From contig BFEA01000588.1 in the NCBI GenBank assembly GCA_003427395.1, forward strand, positions 706,881-734,876: a DNA stretch of 27,996 nt. The letters run 5' to 3'. Source of the DNA: Chara braunii (Eukaryota; Streptophyta; Charophyceae; Charales; Characeae). Each line of letters opens with the position of its first letter. Position 1 is the first letter of the stretch. Shown piece after piece: positions 1-11,854 of this stretch. The notes under the pieces are model-generated. The model searched no databases, was not told where the DNA came from, and worked only from the letters and a program-made list of their open reading frames with translations. The translations under genes and the position numbers were made by a program.

Positions 1-240
1 CATTGTCATGTTCACACTTAGTGTGATGGTTCGGATCTTACTTAGTTAATCTCTTCTTTATGTGCGTGTGTTTTCCACTAGTTCTACCTTCTCATAGTCA
101 TGTTCATGCTTGATGTGATGTTTCAGATCTTACTTAGGTGATCTCTTCTTTATGTGCATGTGCTTTCCATTAGTTCTAGTTCTCATTGTCATGCTCTTGC
201 TTATTGTGATGTTCTAGATCTTACTTAGTTGATTTCTTCC

Positions 241-3200
241 TTATGTGCATGTGCTTTCCATTACTTCTAGCTTCTCATTGTCGTGTTCATACTTGGTGTG
301 ATATTCCATATCTTACTTTGTTGATCTCTTTTTTATGTGCATGTGCTTTCCATTAGCTCTGGCTTCTTATTGTGATATTCATACCTGGTGTGATGTTCCG
401 GATCTTACGTAGTTGATCTCTTCTATATGTGTATGTGCTTTCCACTAGTTATAGCTTCTCATTGTCATGTTCATGCTCATGTGATATTCCGGATCTTACT
501 TAGGTTATCTCTTCTATATGTGCATGTGCTTTCCCTTATAACTACCTTCTCATTGTCATGGTCTTGCTTAATGTGATACTCCGAATTTTACTTAGTTTAT
601 CTCTTCTCTATGTGCATATGTTTTCGATTAGTTCTAGTTTCTCATTGTCATATTCATGCATGATGTGATGTTCCGGATCTTACTTAGATGATCTCTTTCT
701 TATGTGCATGTGATTTCCACTAGACTAGCTTCACATTGTCATCTTCGTGCTTGATATGATGTTCCGGATCTTGCTTAGTTGATCCCTTCTCTATATGCAT
801 ATGTTTTTCATGAGTTCTAGCTTCTCATTGTCATGTTCATGCTTCATGTGATGTTCCGGATCTTACTGAGTTGATCCCTTCTCTATATGCATGTGTTTTC
901 CATCAAGTCTAGCTTCTCATTGTCATGTTCACACTCGATGTGATGCTCTGGATCCTACTTAGTTGATCTTTTCTCTATGTGCATGTGCGTTCCACTAGTT
1001 TTAACTTCTCATTGTCATGTTCATACTTGGTGTGATATTCTGTATCTTACTTAGTTGATCTCTTTTCTATGTGCATGTGTTTTCTATTAGTTTTAGCTTC
1101 TCTATGTCGTGTTCATGCTTGATGTGATGTTCCGGATCTTACTTGATTGATCTCTTTTCTATATGCATGTGCTTTCCATTAGTTCTAGCTTCTCATTGTT
1201 ATGCTCTTGCTTAATGCGATGTTCCATATTTTACCTAGTTAAACTCTTCTTTGTGTTCATGTGTTTTCCGTTAGTTCTAGCTTCTCATTGTCATGCTCAT
1301 ACTTGGAGTGATGTTCTGGATCTTACTTAGTTGATATCTTCTCTATGTGCATGTGCTTTCCACTAGTTCTAGGTTCTCATTGTCATGTTCATACTTGGTG
1401 TGATGTTCCGGATCTTACTTAGTCAACCTCTTCCTTATGTGCATGTGCTTTCCACTAGTTCTAGCTTATCATTATCATGTTCATACTTGGTGTGATGTTC
1501 CAGATCTTACCTAGTTGATCTCTTCTCTATGTGCATGTGTTTTCCACTAGTTCTATCTTCTCATTGTCATGTTCATACTTGGTGTGATATTCCGGATCTT
1601 ACTTAGTTGATTTCTTCTCTATTTGCATGCACTTTCCACTAGTTCTAGCTTCTCATTGTCATGTTTATACGTGGTCTGATGTTCCGGATCATACTTAGTT
1701 GATCTCTTATCTATGTGGATGTGTTTTCCACTAGTTATAGTTTCTCATTGTCATGTTCAGACTTGGTGTGATGTTCTTGATCTTACTTAGTTGATCTCTT
1801 CCTAACGTGCATGTGCTTTCCACTAGTTCTCACTTTTCATTGTCATGTTTATACTTGGTGTGATGTTCCAGATCTTACTTAGTTGATGTCTTCTGTAAGT
1901 GCATGTGCTTTCCACTAGTTCTACCTTTTCATTGTCATGTTCATACTTGGTGTGATGTTCCGGATCTTACTTAGTTGATCTCTTCTCTATGTGCGTGTGC
2001 TTTCCACTAGTTCTAGTTTCTCATTGTCATGTTCATTCTTGATGTGATGTTCCGGATCTTACTTAGTTGATCTCTTTTCTATGTGCATGTGTTTTTTATT
2101 AGTTCTAGTTTCTCATTGTCATGCTCTTGCTTAATGTGATGTTGCGGATCTTACTAAGTTGATCTCTTCCTTACGTACATGTGCTTTCCACTAGTTCTAA
2201 CTCCTCATTGTCATGTTTACACTTGGTGTGATGTTCCAGATCTTACTTAGTTGATCTCTTCTGTAAGTGCATGTGCTTTCCACTACTTCTACCTTTTCAT
2301 TGTCATGTTCACACTTGGGTGATGTTCCGGATCTTACTTAGTTGAACTCTTCTGTATGTGCGTGTGTTTTCCACTAGTTCTAGTTTCTCATTGTCATGTT
2401 CATGCTTGATGTGATGTTCCGCATCTTACTTAGTTGATCTCTTCTCTATGTGCATGTGTTTTCCATTAATTCTAGGTTCTCATTGTCATGCTCTTGCTTA
2501 ATGTGATGTTGCGGATTTTACTTAGTTGATCTCTTCTCTTTGTGAATGTGCTTTCCACTAATTCTAACTTCTCATTATCATGTTCATACTTGGTGTGATA
2601 TCCTAAATCTTACTTAGTTAATCTCTTCTCTATGTGCATGTGCTTTTGACTAGTTCTACCTTATCATTGTCATGTTCATACTTGGTGTGATGTTCGATAT
2701 CTTACTTAGTTGATCTCTTCTCTATGTGCATGTGTTTTCCACAAGTTCTATGTTCTTATTGTCATGTTCATGCTTGATGTGATGTTTCAGATCTTACTTA
2801 GTTGATCTCTTCTCTATGTGCATGTGGTTTTCATTAGTTCTAGATTCTCATTGTCATGCTCTTGCTTAATGTGATGTTCCAGATTTTACTTAGTTAATAG
2901 CTTTTCTTTGTGCATGTGCTTTCCACTAGTTCCCACTTCTCATTGTCATGTTCATACTTGGTGTGATGTTCCAGATCTTACTTTGTTGATCTCTTTTCCA
3001 TGTGTATGTGCTCTCTACTAGTTCTACCTTCTCATTATCATGATCATAGTTGGTGTGATGTTCCGGATCTTACTTAGTTGATGTCTTCTCTACTTGCGTG
3101 TGTTTTCAACTAGTTCTAGGTTCTCATTGTCATGTTCATCCTTGATCTGATGTTTCGGATCTTACTTAGTTGATCTCTTCTCTATGTGCATGTGTTTTCC

Positions 3201-6200
3201 ATTAGTTCTAGTTTCTCATTGTCATGGTGTTGCTTAATGTGATGTTCCGGATCTTACTTAGTTGATTTCTTCCTTATGTGCATGTGCTTTCCATTACTTC
3301 TAACGTCTCATTGTCATGTTCATACTTGGCGTGATATTTCGGAACTTACTTAGTTGATCTCTTCTCTATGTGCATGTGCTTTCCACTAGTTCTAACTTCT
3401 CATTGTCGTGTTCATACTTGGTGTGATGTTCCAGATCTTACTTAGTTGATCTCTTCGTTATGTGCATGTGCTTTCTATTACTTCTAGCTTCTCATTGTCG
3501 TGTTCATACTTGGTGTGATATTCCAGATCTTACTTTAGTGATCTCTTTTTTATGTGCATGTGCTTTCCATACTTGGTGTGATGTTCTGGATCTTACGTAG
3601 TTAATCTCTTCTCTATGTGTATGTGCTTTCCACTAGTTCTAGCTTCTCGTTGTCATGTTCATGCTGATGTGATATTTCGGATCTTACTTAGGTTATCTCT
3701 TCTCTATGTGCATGTGCTTTCCCTGAGTTCTAGCTTCTCATTGTTATGGTCTTGCTTAATGTGAGGTTCCGGATTTTACTTAGTTGATCTCTTCTCTATG
3801 TGCATATGTTTTCGATTAGTTGTAGCTTCTCATTGTCATATTCATGCATGACGTGATGTTTCGGATCTTACTTAGATGATCTGTTTCTTATGTGCATGTG
3901 ATTTCCACTAGACTAGCTTCACATTGTCATGTTCGTGCTTGATTGATGTTCCGGATTTTACTTAGTTGATCCCTTCTTTATATGCATATGTTTTTCATGA
4001 CTTCTAGCTTCTCATTGTCATCTTCATGCTTGATGTGATATCCGGATCTTACTTAGTTGATCACTTCTCTATATGCATGTGTTTTCCATCAGGTCTAGCT
4101 TCTCATTGTCATGTTCACACTTGATGTGATGCTCCGGATCCTACTTAGTTGATCTCTTCTCTATGTGCATGTGCTTTCCACTAGTTTTAACTTCTCATTG
4201 TCATGTTCATACTTGGTGTGATATTTCGTATCTCACTTAGTTGGTCTCTTCTCTATGTGCATGTGTTTTCTATTAGTTCTAGCTTCTCGTTGTCGTGTTC
4301 ATGCTTGATGTGATGTTTTGGATCTTACTTGGTTGATCTGTTCTCTATATGCACGTGCTTTCCATTAGTTCTAGCTTCTCATTGTCATGATGTTGCTTAA
4401 TGCGAGGTTCCATATTTTACTTAGTTAAACTCTTCTCTGTGTTCATGTGTTTTCCGTAAGTTCTACCTTCTCATTGTCATGTTCAAACTAAGAGTGATGT
4501 TCTGGATCTTACTTAGTTGATCTCTTCTCCATGTGCATGTGCTTTCCACTAGTTCTAGGTTCTCATTGTCGTGTTCATACTATGTGTGGTGTTCCGGATC
4601 TTACTTAGTTTATCTCTTCCTTATGTGCATGTGCTTTCCACTAGTTCTAGCTTCTCATTATCATGTTCATACTTGGTGTGATGTTCCAGATCATACCTAG
4701 TTGATCTCTTCTCTATGTGCATGTGCTTTCCACTAGTTCTAGCTTCTCATTGTTATGTTCATACTTGGTCTGATGTTCCGGATCTTACTTAGTTGATCTC
4801 TTGTCTATTTGCATGTACTTTCCACTAGTTCGGCTTCTCATTGTCATGTTCATACTTGGTCTGATGTTCCGGATCATACTTAGTTGATTTCTTCTCTAGG
4901 TGGATGTGTTTTCCACTAGTTATAGTTTCTCATTGTCATGTTCAGACTAGGTGTGATGTCCTGGATCTTACTTAGTTGATCGCTTCCTTACGTGCATATG
5001 GTTTCCACTAGTTCTCACTTCTCATTGTCATGTTTATACTTGGTGTGATGTTCCAGATCTTACTTAGTTGATCTCTTCTGTAAGTGAATGTGCTTTCCAC
5101 TAGTTCTACCTTTTCATTGTCATGTTCATACTTCATGTGATGTTCCGGATTTCACTTAGTTGATCTCTTCTCTATGTGCGTGTGCTTTCCACTAGTTCTA
5201 GTTTCTCATTGTCATGATCATCCTTGATGTGATGTTCCGGATCTTGCTTAGTTGATCTCTTCTTTATGTGCATGTGTTTTACATTAGTTCTAGCTTCTCA
5301 TTGTCATGCTCTTGCTTAATGTGATGTTGCGGATCTGACTTAGTTGATCTCTTCTTTACGTGCATGTGGTTTCCACTAGTTCTAACTTCTCATTGTCATA
5401 TTTATACTTGGTGTGATGTTCTATATCTTACTTAGTTGATCTCTTTTGTAAGTGGATGTGCTTTCCACTAGTTCTACCTACTCATTGTAATGTTCATACT
5501 TGGTGTGATGTTCCGGATCTTACTTAGTTGATCTCTTCTCTATGTGCGTGTGCTTTCCACTAGTTTTAGTTTCTCATTGTCATCTTCATGCTTGATGTGA
5601 TGTTCAGGATCTTACTTAGTTGATCTCTTCTCTATGTGCATGTGTTTTCCATTAGTTCTAGCTTCTCATTGTTATGTTCTTGCTTAATGTGATGTTGCGG
5701 ATTTTACTTAGTTGATCTCTTCTCTTTGTGCATGTGCTTTCCACTAGTTCTAACTTCTCATTATCGTATTCATACTTGGTGTGATGTTCTAAATCTTACT
5801 TAGTTGATCTCTTCTCTATGTGCATGTGCTTTCCACTAGTTCTATCTTCTCATTGTCATGTTCATACTTGGTGTCATGTTCCAGATCTTACTTAGTTGAT
5901 CTCTTCTCTGTATGCGTGTGTTTTCCACGAGTTCTAACTTCGTATTGTCATGTTCATGCTTGATGTAATGTTTCTGATCGTACTTAGTTGATCTCTTCTC
6001 TATGTGCATGTGTTTTCCATTAGTTCTAGCTTCTCATCGTCATGCTTTTGCTTAATGTGATGTTCCGGATCTTACTTAGTTGATCTCTTCTCTTTGTGCA
6101 TGTGTTTTCCGTCAGTTGTAGCTTCTCATTGTCATGTTCATACTTAGTGTGATGTTTTGGAACTTACTTAGTTGATCTGTTCTCTATGTGCATGTGCTTT

Positions 6201-8330
6201 CCACTAGTTCTAACTTCTCATTTTCAGGTTCGTACTTGGTGTGATGTTCCGGATCTTGCTTTGTAGATCTCTTCTTTATGTGCATGTGCTTTCCACTAGC
6301 TCCGACTTTTCATTGTCATGTTCATACTTGGTGTTATGTTCCGGATCTTACGTAGTTGATCTCTTCTCTATGTGCATATGCTTTCCACTAGTTGTAGCTT
6401 CTCATTGTCATGTTCACGCTGGTGTGATGTTCCGCATCTTACTTAGTTAATCTCTTCCCTGTGTGCATGTGCTTTCCATTAGTTCTAGCTTCTCATTGCT
6501 GTGCTCTTACTTAATGTGAGGTTCCGGATCTTACCTAGTTGTTCTCTTCTCTATGTGCATGTGCTTTCCATTAGTTCTAGCTTCTCATTGTCATGTTCAT
6601 GCTTGGTGTCATGTTCGGATTTTACTTAGTTGATCTCTTCTCTATGTGCATGTGCTTTAGACTAGTTCTAGCTTCTCATTGTCATGTTCATACTTGGTGT
6701 GATGGTCGGATCTTACTTAGTTGATTTCTTCTCTATGTGCATGTGTTTTTCATCAGTTCTAGTTTCTCATTGTCGTGTTAATGCTTCATTAGATGTTCCG
6801 GATCTTACTTAGTTGATCTCTTCTCTATATGCATGTGCTTTCCATTAGTTCTAGCTTCTCATTGTTATGCTCTTGCTTAATGCGATGTTTCATATTGTAC
6901 TTTGTTGATCTCTTCTCTGTGTCCATGTGTTTTCCGTTCGTTCTAGCTTCTCATTGTCATGTTCATACTTTGTGTGATGTTCCGGATCCTACTTAGTTGA
7001 TCTCTTCTCTATCTGCATAAGCTTTCCACTAATTCTAGATTCTCATTGTCATGTTCATACTTGGTGTGATGTTCCGGATCTTACTTATTCGATCTCTTCT
7101 TTAGGTGCATGTGCTTTGCACTAGTTCTAGCTTCTCATTATCATGTTCATACTTGGTGTGATGTTCCGGATCTTACCTAGTTGATCTCTTCTCTATGTGC
7201 ATGTGCTTTCCACTAGTTCTAGCTTCGCATTGTCATGTTCAAACTTTGTGTGATGTTCCGGATCTTACTTAGTTGATCTCTTTTCTATTTGCATGTGCTT
7301 TCCACTAGTTCTAGCTTCTCATTGTGATGTTCATACTTGGTGTGATGTTCCGGAACATACTTAGTTGATTTCTTCTCTATGTGGATGTGTTTTCTACAAG
7401 TTATAGCTTCTCATTGTCATGTTCAGACTTGGTGTGATGTTCCGGATCTTACTTAGTTGATTTCCTCTCTATGTGGATGTGTTTTCCACTAGTTATAACT
7501 TTTAATTGTCATGATTAAACTTTGTGTGATATTCCGGATCTTACTTAGTTGATCTTTTCCTTATGTGCATGTGTTTTCCATTACTTCTAGCTTCTCATTG
7601 TCGTGTTCATACTTGATGTGATGTTCCGGATCTTACTTTGTTGATCTCTTCTTTATGTGCATGTGGTTTCCACTAGCTCCGGCTTCTCATTGTCATGTAT
7701 ATACTTGGTGTGATGTTCCGGATCTTACGTAATTGATCTGTTCTCTATGTGCATGTGCTTTCCACTAGTTCTAGCTTCTCATTGTCATGTTCATGCTGAT
7801 GTGATGTTCCAGATCTTACTTAGTTGATCTTTTCTCTATGTGCATGTGCTTTCCATAAGTTATAGCTTCTCATTGTTTTGCTCTTGCTTAATGTGATATT
7901 CCGGATTTTACTTAGTTGATCTCTTCTCTATGTGCATGTGTTTTCAATTAGTTCTAGCTTTTCATTGTCATGTTCATGCTTGATGTGATGTTCCGGATCT
8001 TACCTAGATGATCTCTTTCTTATGTGCATGTGATTTCCACTAGACTAGCTTCACATTGTCATGTTCGTGCTTGATATGATATTCCGGATCTAACTTAGTT
8101 GATCCCTTCTCTATATGCATATGTTTTTCATGAGTTCTAGCTTCTCATTGTCATGTTCATGCTTGATGTGATGTTCCGGATCTTACTTAGTTGATCTCTT
8201 CTCTATATGCATGTGTTTTCCGTCAGGTCTAGCTTCTCATTGTCATGTTTACACTTGATGTGATGTTCCGGATACTACTTAGTTGATCTCTTCTCTATGT
8301 GCATGTGTTTTTNACTAGTTCTAGTTTCTC
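241..8330. repeat. Higher-order repeat units of the satellite (about 3.2 kb period)
   Basis: Diagnostic monomer variants recur in the same order at a fixed distance. The variant TTATGTGCAT...TTACTTCTAG starts at 241 and again at 3458 (distance 3217, about 35 x 92) and at 7561. The CTCTTGCTTAATG-type monomers at about 562, 1203, 2123, 2490 and 2858 reappear at about 3751, 4390, 5310, 5677 and 6046, each 3187-3189 bp later. The rare ATTTCCACTAGACTAGCTTC variant lies at 713, 3901 and 8033. So copy 1 is about 241-3457, copy 2 starts at 3458, and a truncated copy 3 starts at 7561. Boundaries are arbitrary within the tandem array. Confidence 0.85.
8313..8313. other. Ambiguous base (N) inside the satellite
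   Basis: A single N lies in the TTTTTNACTAG segment of a monomer, where most copies read CC or CA. It is an assembly or consensus ambiguity rather than a gap. Confidence 0.95.
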
Positions 8331-8800
8331 ATTGTCATGTTCATACTTGGTGTGATGTTCCGGATCTTACTTAGTTGATCTCTTCTCTGTGTGCATGTGC
8401 TTTCCACTAGTTATAGCTTCTCATTGTCATGTTCATACTTGGTGTGATGTTCCGGATGTTAATAGGTTGATCCTTTCTCTATATGCATGTGCTTTCCATC
8501 AGTTCTAGCTTCTCATGGTCATGTTCATGCTTGATGTGATGTTCCGAATCTTACTTAATTGATCCCTTCGCTATGTGCATGTGTTTGTCATCAGTTCTAG
8601 CTTCTCATTGTCATGTTCATGCTTGAAGTGATATTCCGGATCTTACTTTGTTGATCTTTTACCCATATGGATGTGCTTTCCACAAAATCTAGCTTCTCAT
8701 TGTCATGTTCATGTGCCTCGTGATGGTCCGGTTCCTACTTAGTTGATCCTTCCTCTGTATGTATGTACTTTTCACTAGCCTTAGTTCTCATTGTCGAGTT

Positions 8801-8917
8801 TATGTATGATAAAGTGTCCAAGACATACTCATTCAATCTTTCAGTATGGGTTGGGTGACCGACATTGGCTTCTAGTACGGGGAGCTGATTTGATTAGGAT
8901 TAAAAGTTCTTCTTTTC

Positions 8918-8961
<44 letters not shown>

Positions 8962-9060
8962 TCTCCCCCTTTATCTTCTACTCCTCTTTCTCCCTCCCTC
9001 TCCGCTTTGTCCTCTCTTTCCCTCTCTCTTCCCCTCACTTGGCATATGACTAACCTTCTC
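8801..9060. repeat. Satellite right flank with (CT)n microsatellite and pyrimidine tract
   Basis: Satellite similarity fades at about 8790-8800. About 120 bp of unique sequence follow, then an uninterrupted CT dinucleotide run at about 8921-8958 (about 19 units), then a degenerate C/T-rich tract to about 9040. The open frames across this stretch on both strands are low-complexity products of the CT run and are not genes. Confidence 0.9.
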
Positions 9061-9616
9061 CCTTCACTTGGTACATTGTCAGGGTGCGAACGGTAAGAAA
9101 AGATTAGACCTCACTTGGTGGAGAAAGAGGACAAGGCGAGGGGTGCCGGTCCCTTGTGCCACCAGGAAGGCAATGGAAAAGGGACGTTCGAAAAAGTGAG
9201 AAAGGACGAGATCCGGAGAAAGTGAAATTTTAAGGAAGGTCAGTTTGACTCAACCGTTTCCCCGACTGCATGACTATGAGAAGAGAATGGGCTGATTGAG
9301 CAACGGAAGGGAATAAAGACCCGCCAAAGAGCTTGAAAAGATAGGCATGTGGGAAGGGCTATGTGTTCACCCCCAACGGGGGATCATATGGATCTTTGCC
9401 TTGTGTGGGACTGTGCAGGTGAGTGATGGCAAAGGATGCCTTGAGTGGGATAGGGCTGGGAGGAACCGGGCACCAAGAGGGAAAGGGAAGAGGGACAAAG
9501 GTGCTACGGGACCCTTAGCATAAAGCCAACCATGAAAATGACCTTTGCGTTTGAAAGTTGGAGTGTGAATGAAGTACAATCTTGATAAGGGATACGTGAT
9601 GTTGTGTGTGCATGCA

Positions 9617-9622
9617 TATAAA
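9617..9622 (+). promoter_or_regulatory. Candidate TATA box
   Basis: The sequence GCATGCATATAAAGGCCCC contains a TATAAA core in GC-richer surroundings, a good plant Pol II TATA context. If 9061-11854 includes a 5' LTR, this would place transcription start near 9650, upstream of all element ORFs. No initiator or downstream evidence is available, so it remains a motif match only. Confidence 0.3.
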
Positions 9623-9865
9623 GGCCCCGAAAAGACTAAGGGGTCTGCCTCAGCGGAGTTGAAAGAGATGTATGAGGCCCAACCGGTGCGTAGAAGCGAG
9701 GGGGAGGACGGCTTCGCCGCACCCCGATGACGCCATAGGGACACAAGGTTTAGGGAAACGGTGCGCGGCCTAAGGATGACGCTTAGCCTGCTCACAAAAG
9801 GAAGAAAACTCTCAAAAAACCCCTGGACTGCCTGTGTATTGGCAGGAGCAATTGCTTGAGAACAT

Positions 9866-9945
9866 AAAAAAAAAAATAAAAAAAATCAGCGCTACGGAAT
9901 TACCAGCGAGACTACCACCGGGCGTGAGGGCTGAGCTACACCCCC
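9866..9945 (-). other. Weak tRNA/SINE-like segment, minus strand
   Basis: Read on the minus strand from 9945, the segment opens with GGGGGTGTAGCTCAG, like the acceptor stem and A box of a tRNA. It continues with GGTGGTAGTCTCGCTGG and ends in two T runs (9885-9878 and 9876-9866) that could terminate Pol III. A proper B box (GGTTCGANNCC) is missing; GGTAATTCC is the nearest match, and no cloverleaf can be drawn. It could be a fragment of a tRNA-derived SINE or coincidence. Confidence 0.2.
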
Positions 9946-11854
9946 AATGTCAAAGCTCTGTCGCGTAATGGCCCACCCCCATCCATTTCAAAGCACTAGG
10001 TTGGGGTGACCCTAGGACGAACGGCCCGCGCCCTGAGCATGAGCGTGGGCGGGCCAAGCCAAATGGGACCCGCAGTGGGGTCGACTAAGGCTCAAAAGTC
10101 TACCGGGGTTTGGCCCTACAAAAATGGTGGATGTGACGGGCAAGGGTTAAATAGACCCTTGCGATTTCGACGGGGGTGCTCGACGCATTGACGTGTACAC
10201 AACCCAAGATAAGAAAAATGGACTTGTGTTTGCTCTTTCCCTTGAGAGAATCAGATTTGAGAGTGGCTCGACGCACAGCATGGCCAGGCCTGGAGGTATA
10301 GCATGCATGCTGTGCACTTGATTAGCCATTTCCCTGGGGAATGGCTCTAGCCCTCTTTCATCCAGTGCTGGTGTTCACCAGTCCGGGGAAGCCTTGGGCA
10401 AGTCGCAGGTCGACCCTTCCTCTTCGTATGAAAGAAGGACTCCGGTTACCTGGCAGGCGGTTGGTGCTTCGGCTTAGGCTGGGTTCCAATGAAAATCCCG
10501 TGGCGGAGTGATCCAACCGACTGGGTGCCCTCCTCTCCTCTTCTTTGAGCCCAGCGGGCTCATGCACTTTGCACTTTTTTTTTAAATGCTTGAAGGAACC
10601 AACATGAAAACAACGGGTCATCAAGAAGGAACAATCCCGCCCTATGAAAGGACAGACAAGTGAAGAGAAAGGGAATGAAGGGAGTTGCTAGACTCCAAAG
10701 AAAACTAACTCACCTTTGAAGATTCTCACGAGAAGGAACCAGCCACCATGTATGAAAATAGGGGGAGTGGCACGCACTGTCCTGAGAGAAAATCGTGAGT
10801 TATGGGTAGGAAGCGTTGGGTGCACCAAGGGAAAGACACTTGTACCATGTGTGTCCCACTTGGGACTTGTGTTTGCATGATGGGGTTTGAGAGTTCTGCC
10901 TTTCGGAAGGAAAGGATCGGTTTGCACCGGTCGGTGCGGGTTGTGAAACGTCGCTCTCTTTTTGTAGGTTGCCGTGTGTTCGCATGTGGAGGTCAGGCCA
11001 CCGAGCTGTCGGACGGGAGTTTGTCACGTCGGGTGATTAGTAGCATTCTCGTTCGAGCGGTGACGAGCTTTGGCTCGATGATCTGTCGGACGGGGTGCGA
11101 AACGTCACCTCAGACGGGGCTTAGCTTGTTGGCTGGCGGGGGGAGTACCATTGCATGCGAACAAAGCCGGAGCCTCGGAGACGATTAGTAGTCTCTCATA
11201 GCATGGTTTGGGAAAGGCTGATTCTTGTCGGACCGATGGAAGTGAATGCCCGGACGACTGACTTTTGTCCCTGTATTTAGGCACACGGGGTAACCCTCGG
11301 TGTCGGTATGGATGTGCAAAAGCGGCAAGACGGGATAGGGTATTCTGGGTACAAGGAAAGGGTTATTGCCTTGCCGGAACCTAGGTACCGCGCTCGCGAC
11401 GGTTGAGCTGCGCTTGAGGTATGGGATAAAACCCTACTGATAGTACCAGCGGAGAGACCATATTGGGAAAAGACTGGTGAGGAGATGACCGGCCCGTATG
11501 TGAGATTGCCTGATCTTTTTTATGTTCCCCTTCTGTAAAGATTGATTGAGCTTGGATTGTTGGATGAGACATATTTCTAAGTCTATTCCCTCTCTTGTAA
11601 GTCCACACGAGTGAGAGATGATCGGAAGGAAGGAGGATAGAGGTGAGTTGGAATGGAACCAAAAGAAGGAATGTGGGGAAATGGATGGCCGACCGAGGGT
11701 AGTATGGGAAGAAGGTACTTAGGAATGAGGAGGTAAATTAGGGAGACCTTGATGAGGGGTCTGAAATAATTCTCATCTAGGACAAGGGTTGACCTGACCA
11801 GAAGGACCGGTTGGTACTCTTTTATGAAAACAGGGGTCGGGTGCTGAAAACAAG

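Larger units (their letters stand above)
1..8800. repeat. 92-bp satellite DNA array, about 95 tandem monomers
   Basis: The sequence repeats head to tail with a 92-bp period from the first base to about 8700, then degrades over the last monomer or so. Landmarks in most monomers are CATTGTCATGTTCAT, GTGTGATGTTCCGGATCTTA, CTTAGTTGATCTCTTCT, ATGTGCATGTG and CTTTCCACTAGTTCTAG. Monomers fall into types by their second quarter: TTCATACTTGGTG, TTCATGCTTGATG and CTCTTGCTTAATG. They differ by scattered substitutions and rare indels. Two monomers make 184 bp, close to a nucleosomal repeat, which is common for satellites but is only suggestive. No coding potential: short ORFs inside it are chance. The organisation fits centromeric or other heterochromatic satellite; which of these cannot be told from sequence alone. 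Confidence 0.97.
9061..11854. other. Noncoding leader region; possible remnant of a 5' LTR / 5' UTR
   Basis: No ORF here has domain-like composition or motifs; the open frames (for example 10802-11188 on + and 9367-9795 on -) look like chance. The region lies immediately upstream of the accessory ORFs of the retrotransposon, so it is most simply its 5' untranslated region or the right part of a long 5' LTR. Supporting hints are a TATAAA at 9617-9622. I could not find a recognisable tRNA primer-binding site, nor any segment matching the putative 3' LTR that starts at 26772. Short A or T runs occur at 9866-9885 and about 10573. Confidence 0.5.

Noticed and set aside
6241-6450. 69-aa frame in the satellite
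   Set aside because: A chance open frame of the 92-bp repeat; not maintained in other monomers.
8791-9096. 101-aa plus-strand and 65-aa minus-strand frames
   Set aside because: Driven by the CT microsatellite (SLSLSL and RERERE runs); no coding signal.
10802-11188. 128-aa plus-strand frame
   Set aside because: No motif, no paralogue, unlike the composition of the element's proteins; starts inside noncoding leader.
11811-11830. TGGTACTC as a tRNA primer-binding site
   Set aside because: It does not match the 3' end of initiator Met or any other tRNA I can recall well enough beyond the first few bases, and no LTR end precedes it.
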